DNA of 41,526 bases, taken from positions 2,465 through 43,990 of the forward strand of contig JAPMTS010000013.1 in assembly GCA_026552955.1 (NCBI GenBank), read 5' to 3'. Made by a program: the position numbers and the translations under genes. Below, piece by piece: positions 34,217 through 41,526 of this stretch (position 1 is the first letter of the stretch; every line of letters starts with the position of its first letter). This DNA is from Candidatus Methanoperedens sp. GTDB lineage: Archaea; Halobacteriota; Methanosarcinia; Methanosarcinales; Methanoperedenaceae. The notes beneath the pieces are model-generated. The model was not told the origin of the DNA, did not search any database, and saw nothing but the letters and a program-made list of their open reading frames with translations.

Positions 34217-35404
34217 ATGGATGAGAAACAAAAAGAAATGCTAAAAGAAATTGCCCGGGAACAGGGTACGCCGGTTTTTATTATAGACCATGAAAAGATC
34301 AGGGAGAATTATCGTGAATTCAGGGAAAAATTGCCTGATGTGCAGGCTTATTTTGCGGTAAAGGCCAATTCCAATCCTGAAATTGTCAAAACTATGTATG
34401 AGATGGGTTCTAGTTTCGACGTGGCTTCTTTCCCTGAATTTATGCTGGTCCATGAAAACATCAAGCATTTGTCTGAAAAACAACAGGAAGATTTCATCTG
34501 GAATAAAATTATCTATGCCAATACCATCAAACCTGCCGAAGTCCTGGCCAAGTTGAATGCTTATAAGATCCTGGTTACTTTTGATAATATCGAAGAATTG
34601 AAAAAAATAAAAAAATACTCTCCGGATGTTGGGCTGATTTTGCGGATACGCGTACCTAATACTGGTTCCATGGTCGAGCTTTCCTCAAAATTCGGAGCCC
34701 ATCCCGGAGAAGCAGTTGATCTTATTGCAAAAGCCCTGGAATTGGGGCTCGGAGTTGAAGGCATTAGTTTTCACGTGGGCAGCCAGTGCAATAATTTTGA
34801 TAACTATTCGCAAGCTTTGAATTTTGCCTCATCAATTTTCAATGAAGCAGAATTAAGAAATTTTCATATAGGGTTTACCGGCAAGGAAAACCAGAAAAAA
34901 AGAATTCTAAATATAGGAGGCGGTTTTCCGGTAAGGTACACACCTGACGTAAAATCTTTTGCCGCCCTGGCTGAAATGTTGAATTCGGAAATAAAGCGAA
35001 CCTTCCCGAATGATGACATTGCGGTCATTGCAGAGCCGGGGAGATTTATAGTGGCTACAGCCTGTACTTTAGTCACGAAAATCATCGGCAAAGCTGTTCG
35101 GGATGGAAAAACATGTTATTACCTGGACGACGGTGTATATCATACTTTTTCCGGACAAGTTTTTGATCATCAGCACTATCCGCTGCATTCCTTCAAGGAA
35201 GGGGAGAAAAAAGTTTGCGCCACCTTCGGCCCCACCTGCGACGCTTTCGACACTATTTCCCTTACAGATGAACTGCCTGAGGATCTACAAATTGACGATT
35301 TGCTTTATGCTGAAAATATTGGCGCCTATACGATCGCTTCAACTACCTATTTTAATGGTTTTCCGCCTCCCAAAGTAGTGCATTTGAATAAACAAAGAAG
35401 GTGA
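34217..35404 (+). CDS. Type III PLP ornithine/diamino-acid decarboxylase
   Basis: A 395-residue alanine-racemase-fold PLP enzyme. The PLP lysine lies in QAYFAVKANSNPE (Lys49); further marks are FDVASFPEF, SFHVGSQCNNF, NIGGGFPVRY, IAEPGRFIV, FGPTCDAFD with the catalytic cysteine, and GAYTIAS. It most likely decarboxylates ornithine to putrescine, the substrate of the adjacent homospermidine synthase; lysine or both may be accepted. Co-oriented with hss with a 26-bp gap. Many archaea make putrescine through arginine/agmatine instead, so this cassette is an addition. Confidence 0.88.
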   Translation: MDEKQKEMLKEIAREQGTPVFIIDHEKIRENYREFREKLPDVQAYFAVKANSNPEIVKTMYEMGSSFDVASFPEFMLVHENIKHLSEKQQEDFIWNKIIYANTIKPAEVLAKLNAYKILVTFDNIEELKKIKKYSPDVGLILRIRVPNTGSMVELSSKFGAHPGEAVDLIAKALELGLGVEGISFHVGSQCNNFDNYSQALNFASSIFNEAELRNFHIGFTGKENQKKRILNIGGGFPVRYTPDVKSFAALAEMLNSEIKRTFPNDDIAVIAEPGRFIVATACTLVTKIIGKAVRDGKTCYYLDDGVYHTFSGQVFDHQHYPLHSFKEGEKKVCATFGPTCDAFDTISLTDELPEDLQIDDLLYAENIGAYTIASTTYFNGFPPPKVVHLNKQRR

Positions 35405-35503
35405 AATAGTACAATTCTACGCTATCGCAAGTCTTTTGTTATCCTACTGATCGTTGTACCGGCTCTTGATTTTCATTTTATGCACTCCAATTCCTGTTTT
35501 ATT

Positions 35504-35950
35504 TTATATCTCTTCATGCAGTTTAATGTGTTCTGCGATCGCTTTCCCTAAATTCCTGCAGGTATCAAGACCTTCTTCATCAGGGATGCGCTTTATGCGA
35601 AGAGGAGGCTCGATCACGTTCATGCCATAGCTGGAAAGCATATCTGATACTACAAGGGGGCCTTCTCCACTCCATCCGTATGATCCAAAAGCTGTTCCCA
35701 CTTTCCCTTTAAGAGGGACTTTCGCTAGGCTTTTCACGTACTCGATTACTCTTGGCATTCCTGCGCCTTTATACGTAGCAAGACCTATTGCTATAGCATC
35801 TGCTTTTTCAACATCCCCGGGGGATACTTCATCAAATTTCTTTAATATAACCTCAAGCCCTGCATTCGTTGCCCCTTCTGCGATCGCTTTTGCCATCAAG
35901 CCGGTATTTCCGAATCCTGTGCCATAAAGTATTGTTAGTTTCTTTGCCAT
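35504..35950 (-). CDS. Flavodoxin-domain protein
   Basis: A 148-residue flavodoxin-like protein. The FMN phosphate loop is YGTGFGNTGLMA; LATYKGAGMPRVIEYV and GSYGWSGEGPLV are the later FMN loops, as in the C-terminal domain of FprA-type flavoproteins. ATG 35950 is chosen because GAGGTG lies six bases upstream; earlier in-frame ATGs are too close to it. It directly follows rubrerythrin in the same operon and probably feeds electrons to oxidative-stress enzymes. Confidence 0.88.
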   Translation of the reverse strand: MAKKLTILYGTGFGNTGLMAKAIAEGATNAGLEVILKKFDEVSPGDVEKADAIAIGLATYKGAGMPRVIEYVKSLAKVPLKGKVGTAFGSYGWSGEGPLVVSDMLSSYGMNVIEPPLRIKRIPDEEGLDTCRNLGKAIAEHIKLHEEI

Positions 35951-35960
35951 TTTCATCACC

Positions 35961-36455
35961 TCATTCTACTTTATTGAACATCTCTTTTGGCGCGTTACAT
36001 ATTGGACATTTATCTGGCGCTTCTCCCTCGACCGTATGTCCGCATATCTGGCAAACATAATAATCAGTTTCCTTGTTCTTGCCAAGGTTATCAAGAGCTT
36101 TTTTGATCAGGCTGGCATGGATCCTTTCTACCCTGCTCGCCACATCCAAGCTGAGGATAACTGCATCCGATACATTCTCTGTCTTTGCCTCCTCGATAAA
36201 TTTCGGGTACATCTCCTTGAATTCATGAGTTTCGCCAGCTATGGCACTTTTTAGATTATCGATTGTTTTCCCTACGCCCCCCATCACTCTGAGATGGTTC
36301 TTTGCGTGCACGGTCTCCGCATCTGCTGCTGCTCTAAAAAGTTTTGCGACCTGCTTATATCCTTCCTGATCTGCTTTTTCAGCAAAAGCAAGATATTTCC
36401 TGTTTGCCTGCGATTCTCCTGAAAAAGCCTCTTCCAAATTATTCTGTGTTGTCAT
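35961..36455 (-). CDS. rbr: Rubrerythrin
   Basis: A 164-residue rubrerythrin: an N-terminal ferritin-like diiron domain (EEAFSGESQANRKYLAFA, DAETVHAKNHL, GETHEFKEMYP, VERIHASLI) and a C-terminal rubredoxin domain (YVCQICGHTVEG...CPICNAPKEMF). It reduces hydrogen peroxide in anaerobes. Ribosome-binding site GAGGAT precedes the ATG. It sits between rubredoxin and flavodoxin genes. Confidence 0.95.
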   Translation of the reverse strand: MTTQNNLEEAFSGESQANRKYLAFAEKADQEGYKQVAKLFRAAADAETVHAKNHLRVMGGVGKTIDNLKSAIAGETHEFKEMYPKFIEEAKTENVSDAVILSLDVASRVERIHASLIKKALDNLGKNKETDYYVCQICGHTVEGEAPDKCPICNAPKEMFNKVE

Positions 36456-36505
36456 ATATCCTCATTTTATGTCATTAAATCGATTTTACATTTTGATTCT
36501 TGTGC

Positions 36506-36661
36506 TCACATTTTCTCGAACATATCCTTCCCCACTCCACAATCAGGACATACCCAGTCTTCCGGCAGGTCTTCAAAAGCCGTACCGGGTTTTATTCCTG
36601 GAGCAATTCCAATTTCAGTGTCGTAGATATAGCCACAGGCTATGCATTTATATTTTGTCAT
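36506..36661 (-). CDS. Rubredoxin
   Basis: A 51-residue rubredoxin with the iron knuckles [11 protein letters not shown] and [13 protein letters not shown] and the typical central [11 protein letters not shown]. It carries single electrons, here probably to rubrerythrin. GGGAG precedes the ATG. It lies between the siroheme protein and rubrerythrin, in the same direction. Confidence 0.95.
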   Translation of the reverse strand: MTKYKCIACGYIYDTEIGIAPGIKPGTAFEDLPEDWVCPDCGVGKDMFEKM

Positions 36662-36700
36662 ATATTTAACTCCCTTTGCAATATTATTTTATATTAACTA

Positions 36701-37354
36701 TTATATTTCCGCTTTGAATTTTTCGAATCCGATCTCTTCGATAAATTCCCCGATCCTTTTTTTTGTAACGTGTCTTTTATAATATGCTATTACCCGTTCA
36801 ACCATATCAAGCGCTTCTTCATCTGATAGGTTTTCACTAAGTGTTGTACCTAACCTGGGTTTTAATCCCGCACTTCCCCCTACGGTGATCCTCCACCCTT
36901 TTGAAGTGCCTATAACTCCTATATCTTTGATAATGGATTCTGCACAAGAATTGAGACATCCTGAAACCCCAATTTTCATTTTTGATGGTAATTCCGGACC
37001 ATAGTTCTTTTCATCCAGTTTCAAACCTATTCCGACTGCATCTTGCTGGCCCCTTTTACAGAAAGTAGTGCCAGGACACATCTTGACACTGCGTACACAT
37101 AGTCCTAATGCGTAACCAGGTTTCATCCCAAGGTCAGCCCACACATTATCCAGGTCTTCCGGTTTTATTCCCACAATCGCTATCCTCTGAGCAGAAGTTA
37201 ATTTCAATGCCTGAGCATTATACTTTTCTGCTACATCAGCAATTTTTCTAAGTCCTGCCGCATCTATTATTCCACCAGGTATGTGTGGAGCAACAGCGAA
37301 TGTCTTTCCATCTCTTTGAGCAATAGCCCCTTTTTCTAACATGTCTTTTGCCAT
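36701..37354 (-). CDS. Small siroheme-[4Fe-4S] sulfite/nitrite reductase-like protein
   Basis: A 217-residue protein of the small dissimilatory-type siroheme reductase group common in methanogens. The cluster-siroheme cysteines lie in VKMCPGTTFCKRG and VSGCLNSCAES. The N-terminal half has the ferredoxin-like reductase repeat (LKLTSAQRIAIVGI). It is single-domain, unlike DsrAB or Fsr, and lacks the extra ferredoxin of larger members. Function in methanogens and ANME is unsettled: sulfite or nitrite detoxification, assimilation or siroheme-related chemistry. Head of a redox operon with rubredoxin. Confidence 0.85.
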   Translation of the reverse strand: MAKDMLEKGAIAQRDGKTFAVAPHIPGGIIDAAGLRKIADVAEKYNAQALKLTSAQRIAIVGIKPEDLDNVWADLGMKPGYALGLCVRSVKMCPGTTFCKRGQQDAVGIGLKLDEKNYGPELPSKMKIGVSGCLNSCAESIIKDIGVIGTSKGWRITVGGSAGLKPRLGTTLSENLSDEEALDMVERVIAYYKRHVTKKRIGEFIEEIGFEKFKAEI

Positions 37355-37435
37355 AAAAACTCCCTTTACTTATCCTAACGACCAGGGATAACATAACGTT
37401 TTCTATTATTCAAATCTTGCCGTTCTTTGTTTTCC

Positions 37436-37600
37436 ATGATTGCCGCTCCTTTTGATTTAACTGCAAAAATATTTTCAGATAAAACAAGACTGAAAATAAT
37501 GGAATTGTTATCTGAAAAGGAATTGACGAATTCACAGCTTGCCAGGATGCTGGATCTGAGTAAGCCAACTATATCCCATCACCTGATCAAAGAATTATAA
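37436..37600 (+). pseudogene. ArsR-type HTH fragment
   Basis: A 54-codon frame starting with ATG at about 37436. It has a clear winged-helix start: FSDKTRLKIMELLSEKEL, then the recognition helix LARMLDLSKPTISHHLIKEL and an immediate stop. Intact ArsR/HTH_20 regulators continue with a beta wing and more helices. The downstream bases do not continue the domain in any frame I could see. It may be a truncated regulator of the siroheme/rubredoxin operon, which diverges from it. Confidence 0.55.
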
Positions 37601-37690
37601 GTAAGTTCACAGTTTATCGAAAGAGATGCATCCATAAACGTGATGTGATTGAAATCATCTGCTGTCTAAAGATTACTTTGATAAGAAAAA

Positions 37691-38617
37691 CTATTTGACA
37701 GCTCCGCTTTTTGCCGCCGCAACAATTATCGGGAGCGTGATCGTAGCATCGGAATACACTGTCACAGATCTTGCTTTTTCCCCGATCTTTCCCCATGAGC
37801 GCGCTTCATCAAGCGTTGCGCCTGAAAGTCCGCCGGTCTCAGGCCTGTCCATGGTCAGGGCAATGGCATAATCAAAAGAACGCGGAGTCACAAGCATGGA
37901 TTGCAGTATGAAGTTCTTAGGCACACCGCCTCCTATTATCATCACTCCGGCGCGTTTTGCGTCAAAACACCTGTCTATCAATCCCCTCATATCCTCAAAC
38001 ACATCAATATTCAGCGGCTTTGTCTGCTTGTACAGCCATGCCTGCAAGCCAATGATAGAATCCTGGATGGCAGGGCAGTAAACAGGCACATTCATATCAT
38101 ATGCGCTTTTTAAGATGGAGTTTTTATCATCAAGTCTTGCACCAATGTGTGAGAGAAGTTCTGTTATTGAAAGCTTCGCAGGGATCTCTTTAAAAATTGA
38201 CTGCAGTTTTTCTTCAAAATCAGTGAAATGATGCTCAGGCAGGAATACATCATAAATTCGATTAACTGCATCATGTTTTAATTTGATGTCGTCAATTGCG
38301 TCTGTTCCCTTGTAATGATGAAGCCCCATGGCCTCGATTATATCATGAACCAGGTTTGCGCCTGTGCTCACAAGAACATCGATCTCCCTGTCCCTTATCA
38401 TATCGCTCACAATATGTCTCATTCCCGCAGGCACCATGGCCCCGGCAAGACCCAGGAATTTTGTGCAATCCCGGTCGTTTATCATTTCCCGGTAAATGTC
38501 AACAGCTTCATAAATGCGCCCTGCCCCGAAAGCGCACCCCGATAAAGAGTCCACAAGCTGATCTACTGTCATGTCCCGCGTTATTTTCGCGGGCCTGATA
38601 GGTTTGTTGAGTTCCAT
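37691..38617 (-). CDS. dys: Deoxyhypusine synthase
   Basis: A 308-residue DHS of canonical archaeal length. It transfers the aminobutyl group of spermidine to a lysine of aIF5A. Visible: KFLGLAGAMVPAGMRH, VSTGANLVHDIIEA, RIYDVFLPEHHFTDFE, VYCPAIQDSIIGLQ, IGGGVPKNF, TGGLSGATLDEARSWGKI with the catalytic lysine, and SDATITLPIIVAAA. Of the two DHS genes in the window this is the closer to the classical enzyme. Followed on its strand by no operon partner. Confidence 0.93.
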   Translation of the reverse strand: MELNKPIRPAKITRDMTVDQLVDSLSGCAFGAGRIYEAVDIYREMINDRDCTKFLGLAGAMVPAGMRHIVSDMIRDREIDVLVSTGANLVHDIIEAMGLHHYKGTDAIDDIKLKHDAVNRIYDVFLPEHHFTDFEEKLQSIFKEIPAKLSITELLSHIGARLDDKNSILKSAYDMNVPVYCPAIQDSIIGLQAWLYKQTKPLNIDVFEDMRGLIDRCFDAKRAGVMIIGGGVPKNFILQSMLVTPRSFDYAIALTMDRPETGGLSGATLDEARSWGKIGEKARSVTVYSDATITLPIIVAAAKSGAVK

Positions 38618-38652
38618 ATTTTTATATTACATATGATTTAATTGATTTAACT

Positions 38653-40026
38653 TCACCGGAAACATTTCACACAGGATAAAATAATATCTTTTTCTTTTGT
38701 TAATGATCTTGCAACCTCGATCCCGCCAGGTAGGTCATTCGCATGATGGATTTTCTTTAAATCCTTCACTATTAATGGTCTCATTCTTTCCCCTACAAGC
38801 ACGAGGGCAGCAAGTTCATGCAGGTGATCATTGATAAACAGGTCAACTCCAGCCGGGTCAAGTCCTTCACATACTTCTTTTGCTTCTTCGCCCAGCACCA
38901 TCACGATCATTTCATCGCCTTTTTTCGAATATTCAAGCGCCTTTTTGGCGGTCCTGATATCCATTCCCGAGTTTGAGTTATCGATCAATATCCTGCCATC
39001 AAATGATTTTTTCTTCATTCGGCCTTCCGCACCTTTAAATTCCAATAATGTACGCTCAATTGTCCCGGAATCGATATTCATGCATAGGGCTGCAGCTATC
39101 GCACACACAAAAGCGGTTTTATAAGAATTTATGTCGTAATCCGAAGCTTCATGAATATGGATCGTGCCATGTTCCTTCCCAAGAAAATAGCCTAATGTTG
39201 CGCCTTTTGCATCCAGGCTCTCAAAATAGACATTACATGCTGCGTTTACAGAATCAGTAAATGAGATAATATCAATATCTCTCCTGCATGCCCCGAAAAA
39301 TCTCAATGCATCATTGTTTACAACAAGTTTGCTCCCGGGTTTTGCATCAAGTATCATCCTTCGCTTTGCATCACTTGCAAGCCCTGTGTTATTTGCTATT
39401 TTATAATCATTGGCTATAGTGGTAATTATACCAATATCGGCAAATCCTGTCCCGCCCAGTGAGACTTCAGCTATGAATACATCGAATCCGACACTGGCAT
39501 CTTGCAGGTGATCAAGAGCCGTCAGGATACCTGCTGGCGTTATGCTCAATCCTTTCCTGAGTATTGTTCCTGTGCTCCAGTCTTCAAGACCCCTGCTTGT
39601 ATGTGAGATCACCTTTTTTTTTCTGGATAAAATATCTGCCAGCAGGAGTGCTGTGCTTGTTTTAGCTTTTGTACCGGTCAGCTCGATTATTGTCCTGTTC
39701 TTAAGGTCGTACCCTGATAAGATATGCCCAACTGCTTGATGATGGGATAGAACAGGGATCTTATTCACCGATGCATCCGATAACATTGGATAATTGGCAT
39801 CAAGGTGAACCGGAGCCACGATAATATCAAAATCAGATGCTTTAAGGGGCTTGCATGATGTTATTATCCCTTCACTTTCAATTTCAGCCAATAATTCGGG
39901 ACTTATGGTCCTATAGACATCTATAGCTGTCACTGCTCCTGTTATCTTCTTCAACTTGCGGGCTATGACAGCCCCCCCATGGGTTAGATCAAGAACAGCG
40001 ACTCTTGATCTATTATGAAAGATCAT
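38653..40026 (-). CDS. cfbE: Coenzyme F430 synthetase (Mur ligase family)
   Basis: A 457-residue MurE-like ligase. The ATP-binding loop is ELTGTKAKTSTALLL; the central domain shows NDYKIANNTGLASDAKRRMIL and the C-terminal ligase domain KGAEGRMKKKSFDGRILIDNSNSGMD. In F430 synthesis it activates a side chain and closes the last carbocyclic ring. The start overlaps the stop of cfbA by one base (TAATG). This gene marks an organism that makes methyl-coenzyme M reductase cofactor. Confidence 0.9.
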   Translation of the reverse strand: MIFHNRSRVAVLDLTHGGAVIARKLKKITGAVTAIDVYRTISPELLAEIESEGIITSCKPLKASDFDIIVAPVHLDANYPMLSDASVNKIPVLSHHQAVGHILSGYDLKNRTIIELTGTKAKTSTALLLADILSRKKKVISHTSRGLEDWSTGTILRKGLSITPAGILTALDHLQDASVGFDVFIAEVSLGGTGFADIGIITTIANDYKIANNTGLASDAKRRMILDAKPGSKLVVNNDALRFFGACRRDIDIISFTDSVNAACNVYFESLDAKGATLGYFLGKEHGTIHIHEASDYDINSYKTAFVCAIAAALCMNIDSGTIERTLLEFKGAEGRMKKKSFDGRILIDNSNSGMDIRTAKKALEYSKKGDEMIVMVLGEEAKEVCEGLDPAGVDLFINDHLHELAALVLVGERMRPLIVKDLKKIHHANDLPGGIEVARSLTKEKDIILSCVKCFR

Positions 40027-40430
40027 TAATTCGAGGAGATAGCTTCAGTGGCCCTCTTGTATGCCAGTTCTGCAACCAGTTCATCAACTCCGAGTGGTTC
40101 TGAATAAATAAGTGCTACATCTCGCCCGTCAAGTTTTATCAGGGTTTTGCGAGAGTCCTTGCTTATACCAAGGATCTGGGGAATATCTTCCATCGTATGC
40201 ACGCCATGCGCCAGGAATATGGGAACGGCTATTATCTTGGAAACTCCTGTCCCTTTGAAAGCATCAAGTCCTTCTTTCATCGTGGGTGTGTTCATATTCA
40301 TAAAACCTGTTCTAACAACAACATTCTTATATTTCTTCGCGATCAGTTCGGCAACACCCGTGACTACCTCTTTATTATGCGGATGTCTGCTTCCATGCCC
40401 AAGTGCAAGTATTCCAATTTTTTCAGTCAT
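40026..40430 (-). CDS. cfbA: Sirohydrochlorin cobalt/nickel chelatase
   Basis: A 134-residue small chelatase (CbiX-S type). Histidines that bind substrate metal are in ILALGHGSRHPHNKEV and VPIFLAHGVHTMEDIPQ. In archaea this enzyme inserts Ni2+ for F430 (CfbA) and Co2+ for cobalamin. Here it shares an operon with cfbE, favouring the F430 role, although it may also serve the cobalamin operon at 4912-8969. GAGGAT precedes the ATG at 40430. cfbB, cfbC and cfbD are not in the window. Confidence 0.9.
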   Translation of the reverse strand: MTEKIGILALGHGSRHPHNKEVVTGVAELIAKKYKNVVVRTGFMNMNTPTMKEGLDAFKGTGVSKIIAVPIFLAHGVHTMEDIPQILGISKDSRKTLIKLDGRDVALIYSEPLGVDELVAELAYKRATEAISSN

Positions 40431-40568
40431 AAAAATCCTCATTTAATCATTATAATAGATTTTTGGTTTTTTATGGTAGTGGCTTCTTATAACACTTTTG
40501 GAAAGCATTAATATTAATTACCCTTCCTTTCAGAAGATCGCAGCATGATATTGATAGAATTACGTGAA

Positions 40569-41526
40569 CTACCCCTTGCTCTCACAAGGGGCTTCCCGCT
40601 TCATTGCTTCTCTATTGAGATTGCTCTGTCGGACTTGAATTCCGGCAATACCTGCCGTACTCCTTTTTTCGATTATTATTGCCGACACTTGGTCTCTATC
40701 CATGACAAGACCGCAGTTCGGGCAATTGTGTATCCTTACGGATAGGTCTTTTGGTACGTGGTGACCACATATACAGGTCTGCGATGTTCCATTGGGATTA
40801 ACCAATTCCACTACCTTACCAGCGTATTCTGCTTTGTAGATAGTAAATTGATTAATTGTGACCATGATGCATCTACTATTGACTTTGCAAGACAATGGTT
40901 TTTAAGCATGTTTTGTATTTGCAATCTCTCAAACACTACATGGTCATAGTTATTAACAAGATCAGTACTTAATTTATGATTGAAATCCCTTCTCTGATTA
41001 CGGATTTTACGATGAACTTTAGCGACTTTTATTCGTTGTTTATTCCTATTCTCTGAACCTTTCTTTTTCGTTGACAGGTATATCTGTTCTCGTGCAAGTC
41101 TTTTTTCTGATTGTCGCAGGTATTTTGGTGATTGAATCTGTTTTCCGTTGCTGAGTTTTATCAGGTTTATTAATCCGACATCTATACCTGTTATAGTTTC
41201 GATTTTAACAGGAATGATTGGAATATCGATTTGACATGAGAATGAAACATACCACTGGTCAACATCTTTCTTAATGGTACATGTTTTGATTTTCCCTTCA
41301 ATCTCACGATGCAATATGATTTTGATTGCTCCTATCTTAGATAAGATAAGTTTTCCATCTTCGAGTTTCAGACCACTGCCGGGGTATGTGAATGAATTAT
41401 ACCTGTTTCGTCCTTGAAATCGTGGGTATCCTTCACCACTATAGAAGTTCTGGAAACTCCTCTCCACTCTTTTCAAGACGTTTTGTAGTACCTGGGAATG
41501 TACTTCTTTCTGGAATGGTGTTTTTG
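40569..41526 (-). pseudogene. tnpB: IS200/IS605-family TnpB, frameshifted and cut by the window edge
   Basis: The right edge cuts into the start; the frame is still open at 41526. Recognisable parts: FYSGEGYPRFQGRNRYNSF, RuvC-I TGIDVGLINLIKLSNG, the bridge segment with repeated Lys/Arg, RuvC-II-like HVVFERLQIQNM, and in another frame SIYKAEYAGK-like sequence, the zinc ribbon TCICG...CPNCGL and RuvC-III MDRDQVSA. The frame changes between about 40838 and 40850, where LINLL should join YKAEYAGK; a single base lost or gained explains it. No tnpA is visible. TnpB is an RNA-guided nuclease in intact elements; this copy is probably inactive unless the shift is programmed or an assembly error. Confidence 0.85.
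40572..40591. promoter_or_regulatory. Hairpin at the 3' end of tnpB, candidate IS605 right-end structure
   Basis: CCCCTTG and CAAGGGG form a 7-bp stem around CTCTCA, covering the last codons of tnpB. IS200/IS605 elements end in such subterminal hairpins, and the guide RNA scaffold overlaps the tnpB 3' end. It would be the right end of this element. Confidence 0.5.

Noticed and set aside
1-41526. CRISPR arrays, tRNA or rRNA genes
   Set aside because: I looked in the intergenic gaps and saw no regularly spaced repeats and no cloverleaf-like or rRNA sequence; a covariance-model scan would be needed to exclude a hidden tRNA.

Overview
The window is archaeal and looks like a member of the Methanosarcinales, most plausibly an ANME-2d / Candidatus Methanoperedens-type genome. 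The reasons are: F430 biosynthesis genes (cfbA, cfbE), formylmethanofuran dehydrogenase (fwdB, fwdD), the archaeal CO dehydrogenase/acetyl-CoA synthase genes (cdhA, cdhB, cdhC), archaeosine tRNA transglycosylase, two deoxyhypusine synthase paralogues, the archaeal rpl18a-pfdA-ftsY cluster, a DUF1699 protein, TATA-box promoters, a probable PGF-CTERM surface protein, and a secreted c-type cytochrome with an ethylbenzene-dehydrogenase-like domain. The genus is an inference; no rRNA or mcr gene is present to settle it.

Layout. Bases 1-3745 are an accessory, decaying stretch: a nucleotidyltransferase/HEPN pair, an orphan antitoxin, a coiled-coil gene overlapping a short baseplate-spike OB-fold gene, an antitoxin with a truncated toxin, an IS256-type transposase start fused to the broken 3' end of a beta-helix surface protein, and a zinc-ribbon scrap. 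Then come rtcA (3746-4735) and a minus-strand cobalamin operon cbiT - cbiL/cbiF fusion - cbiG - cbiH - cbiC (8969 down to 4912). A 366-bp divergent region with several inverted repeats leads to a diheme cytochrome and a PGF-CTERM companion (9345-12605). Next are a cupin, a small membrane protein, the Fe-S protein/fwdB/fwdD operon, DUF1699, a HemK2-type methyltransferase, and cdhABC (16791-21156).

The second half holds a beta-propeller protein, a CorA-like transporter, argH, a dys paralogue, a small hypothetical, a LigB-type dioxygenase, a four-cysteine mini-protein coupled to an ArsB/NhaD-like transporter, rpl18a-pfdA-ftsY, tgtA, a bacterial-type homospermidine synthase with an ornithine-decarboxylase-like partner, a redox block (flavodoxin, rubrerythrin, rubredoxin, siroheme protein), an ArsR-type HTH remnant, the second dys, cfbE-cfbA, and a frameshifted IS605-family tnpB running off the right edge.

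How it fits together. Tetrapyrrole genes supply the corrinoid used by the CO dehydrogenase/acetyl-CoA synthase complex and the F430 used by methyl-coenzyme M reductase. Fwd and Cdh are the two ends of the archaeal C1 pathway. The cytochrome and its PGF-CTERM neighbour point to electron transfer or protein assembly at the cell surface. The hss/decarboxylase pair and two dys genes form a polyamine/hypusine theme spread over about 13 kb. The least explained pieces are the leader region upstream of the cytochrome, the mini-protein/transporter pair, the homospermidine cassette and the contractile-injection-like remnant.
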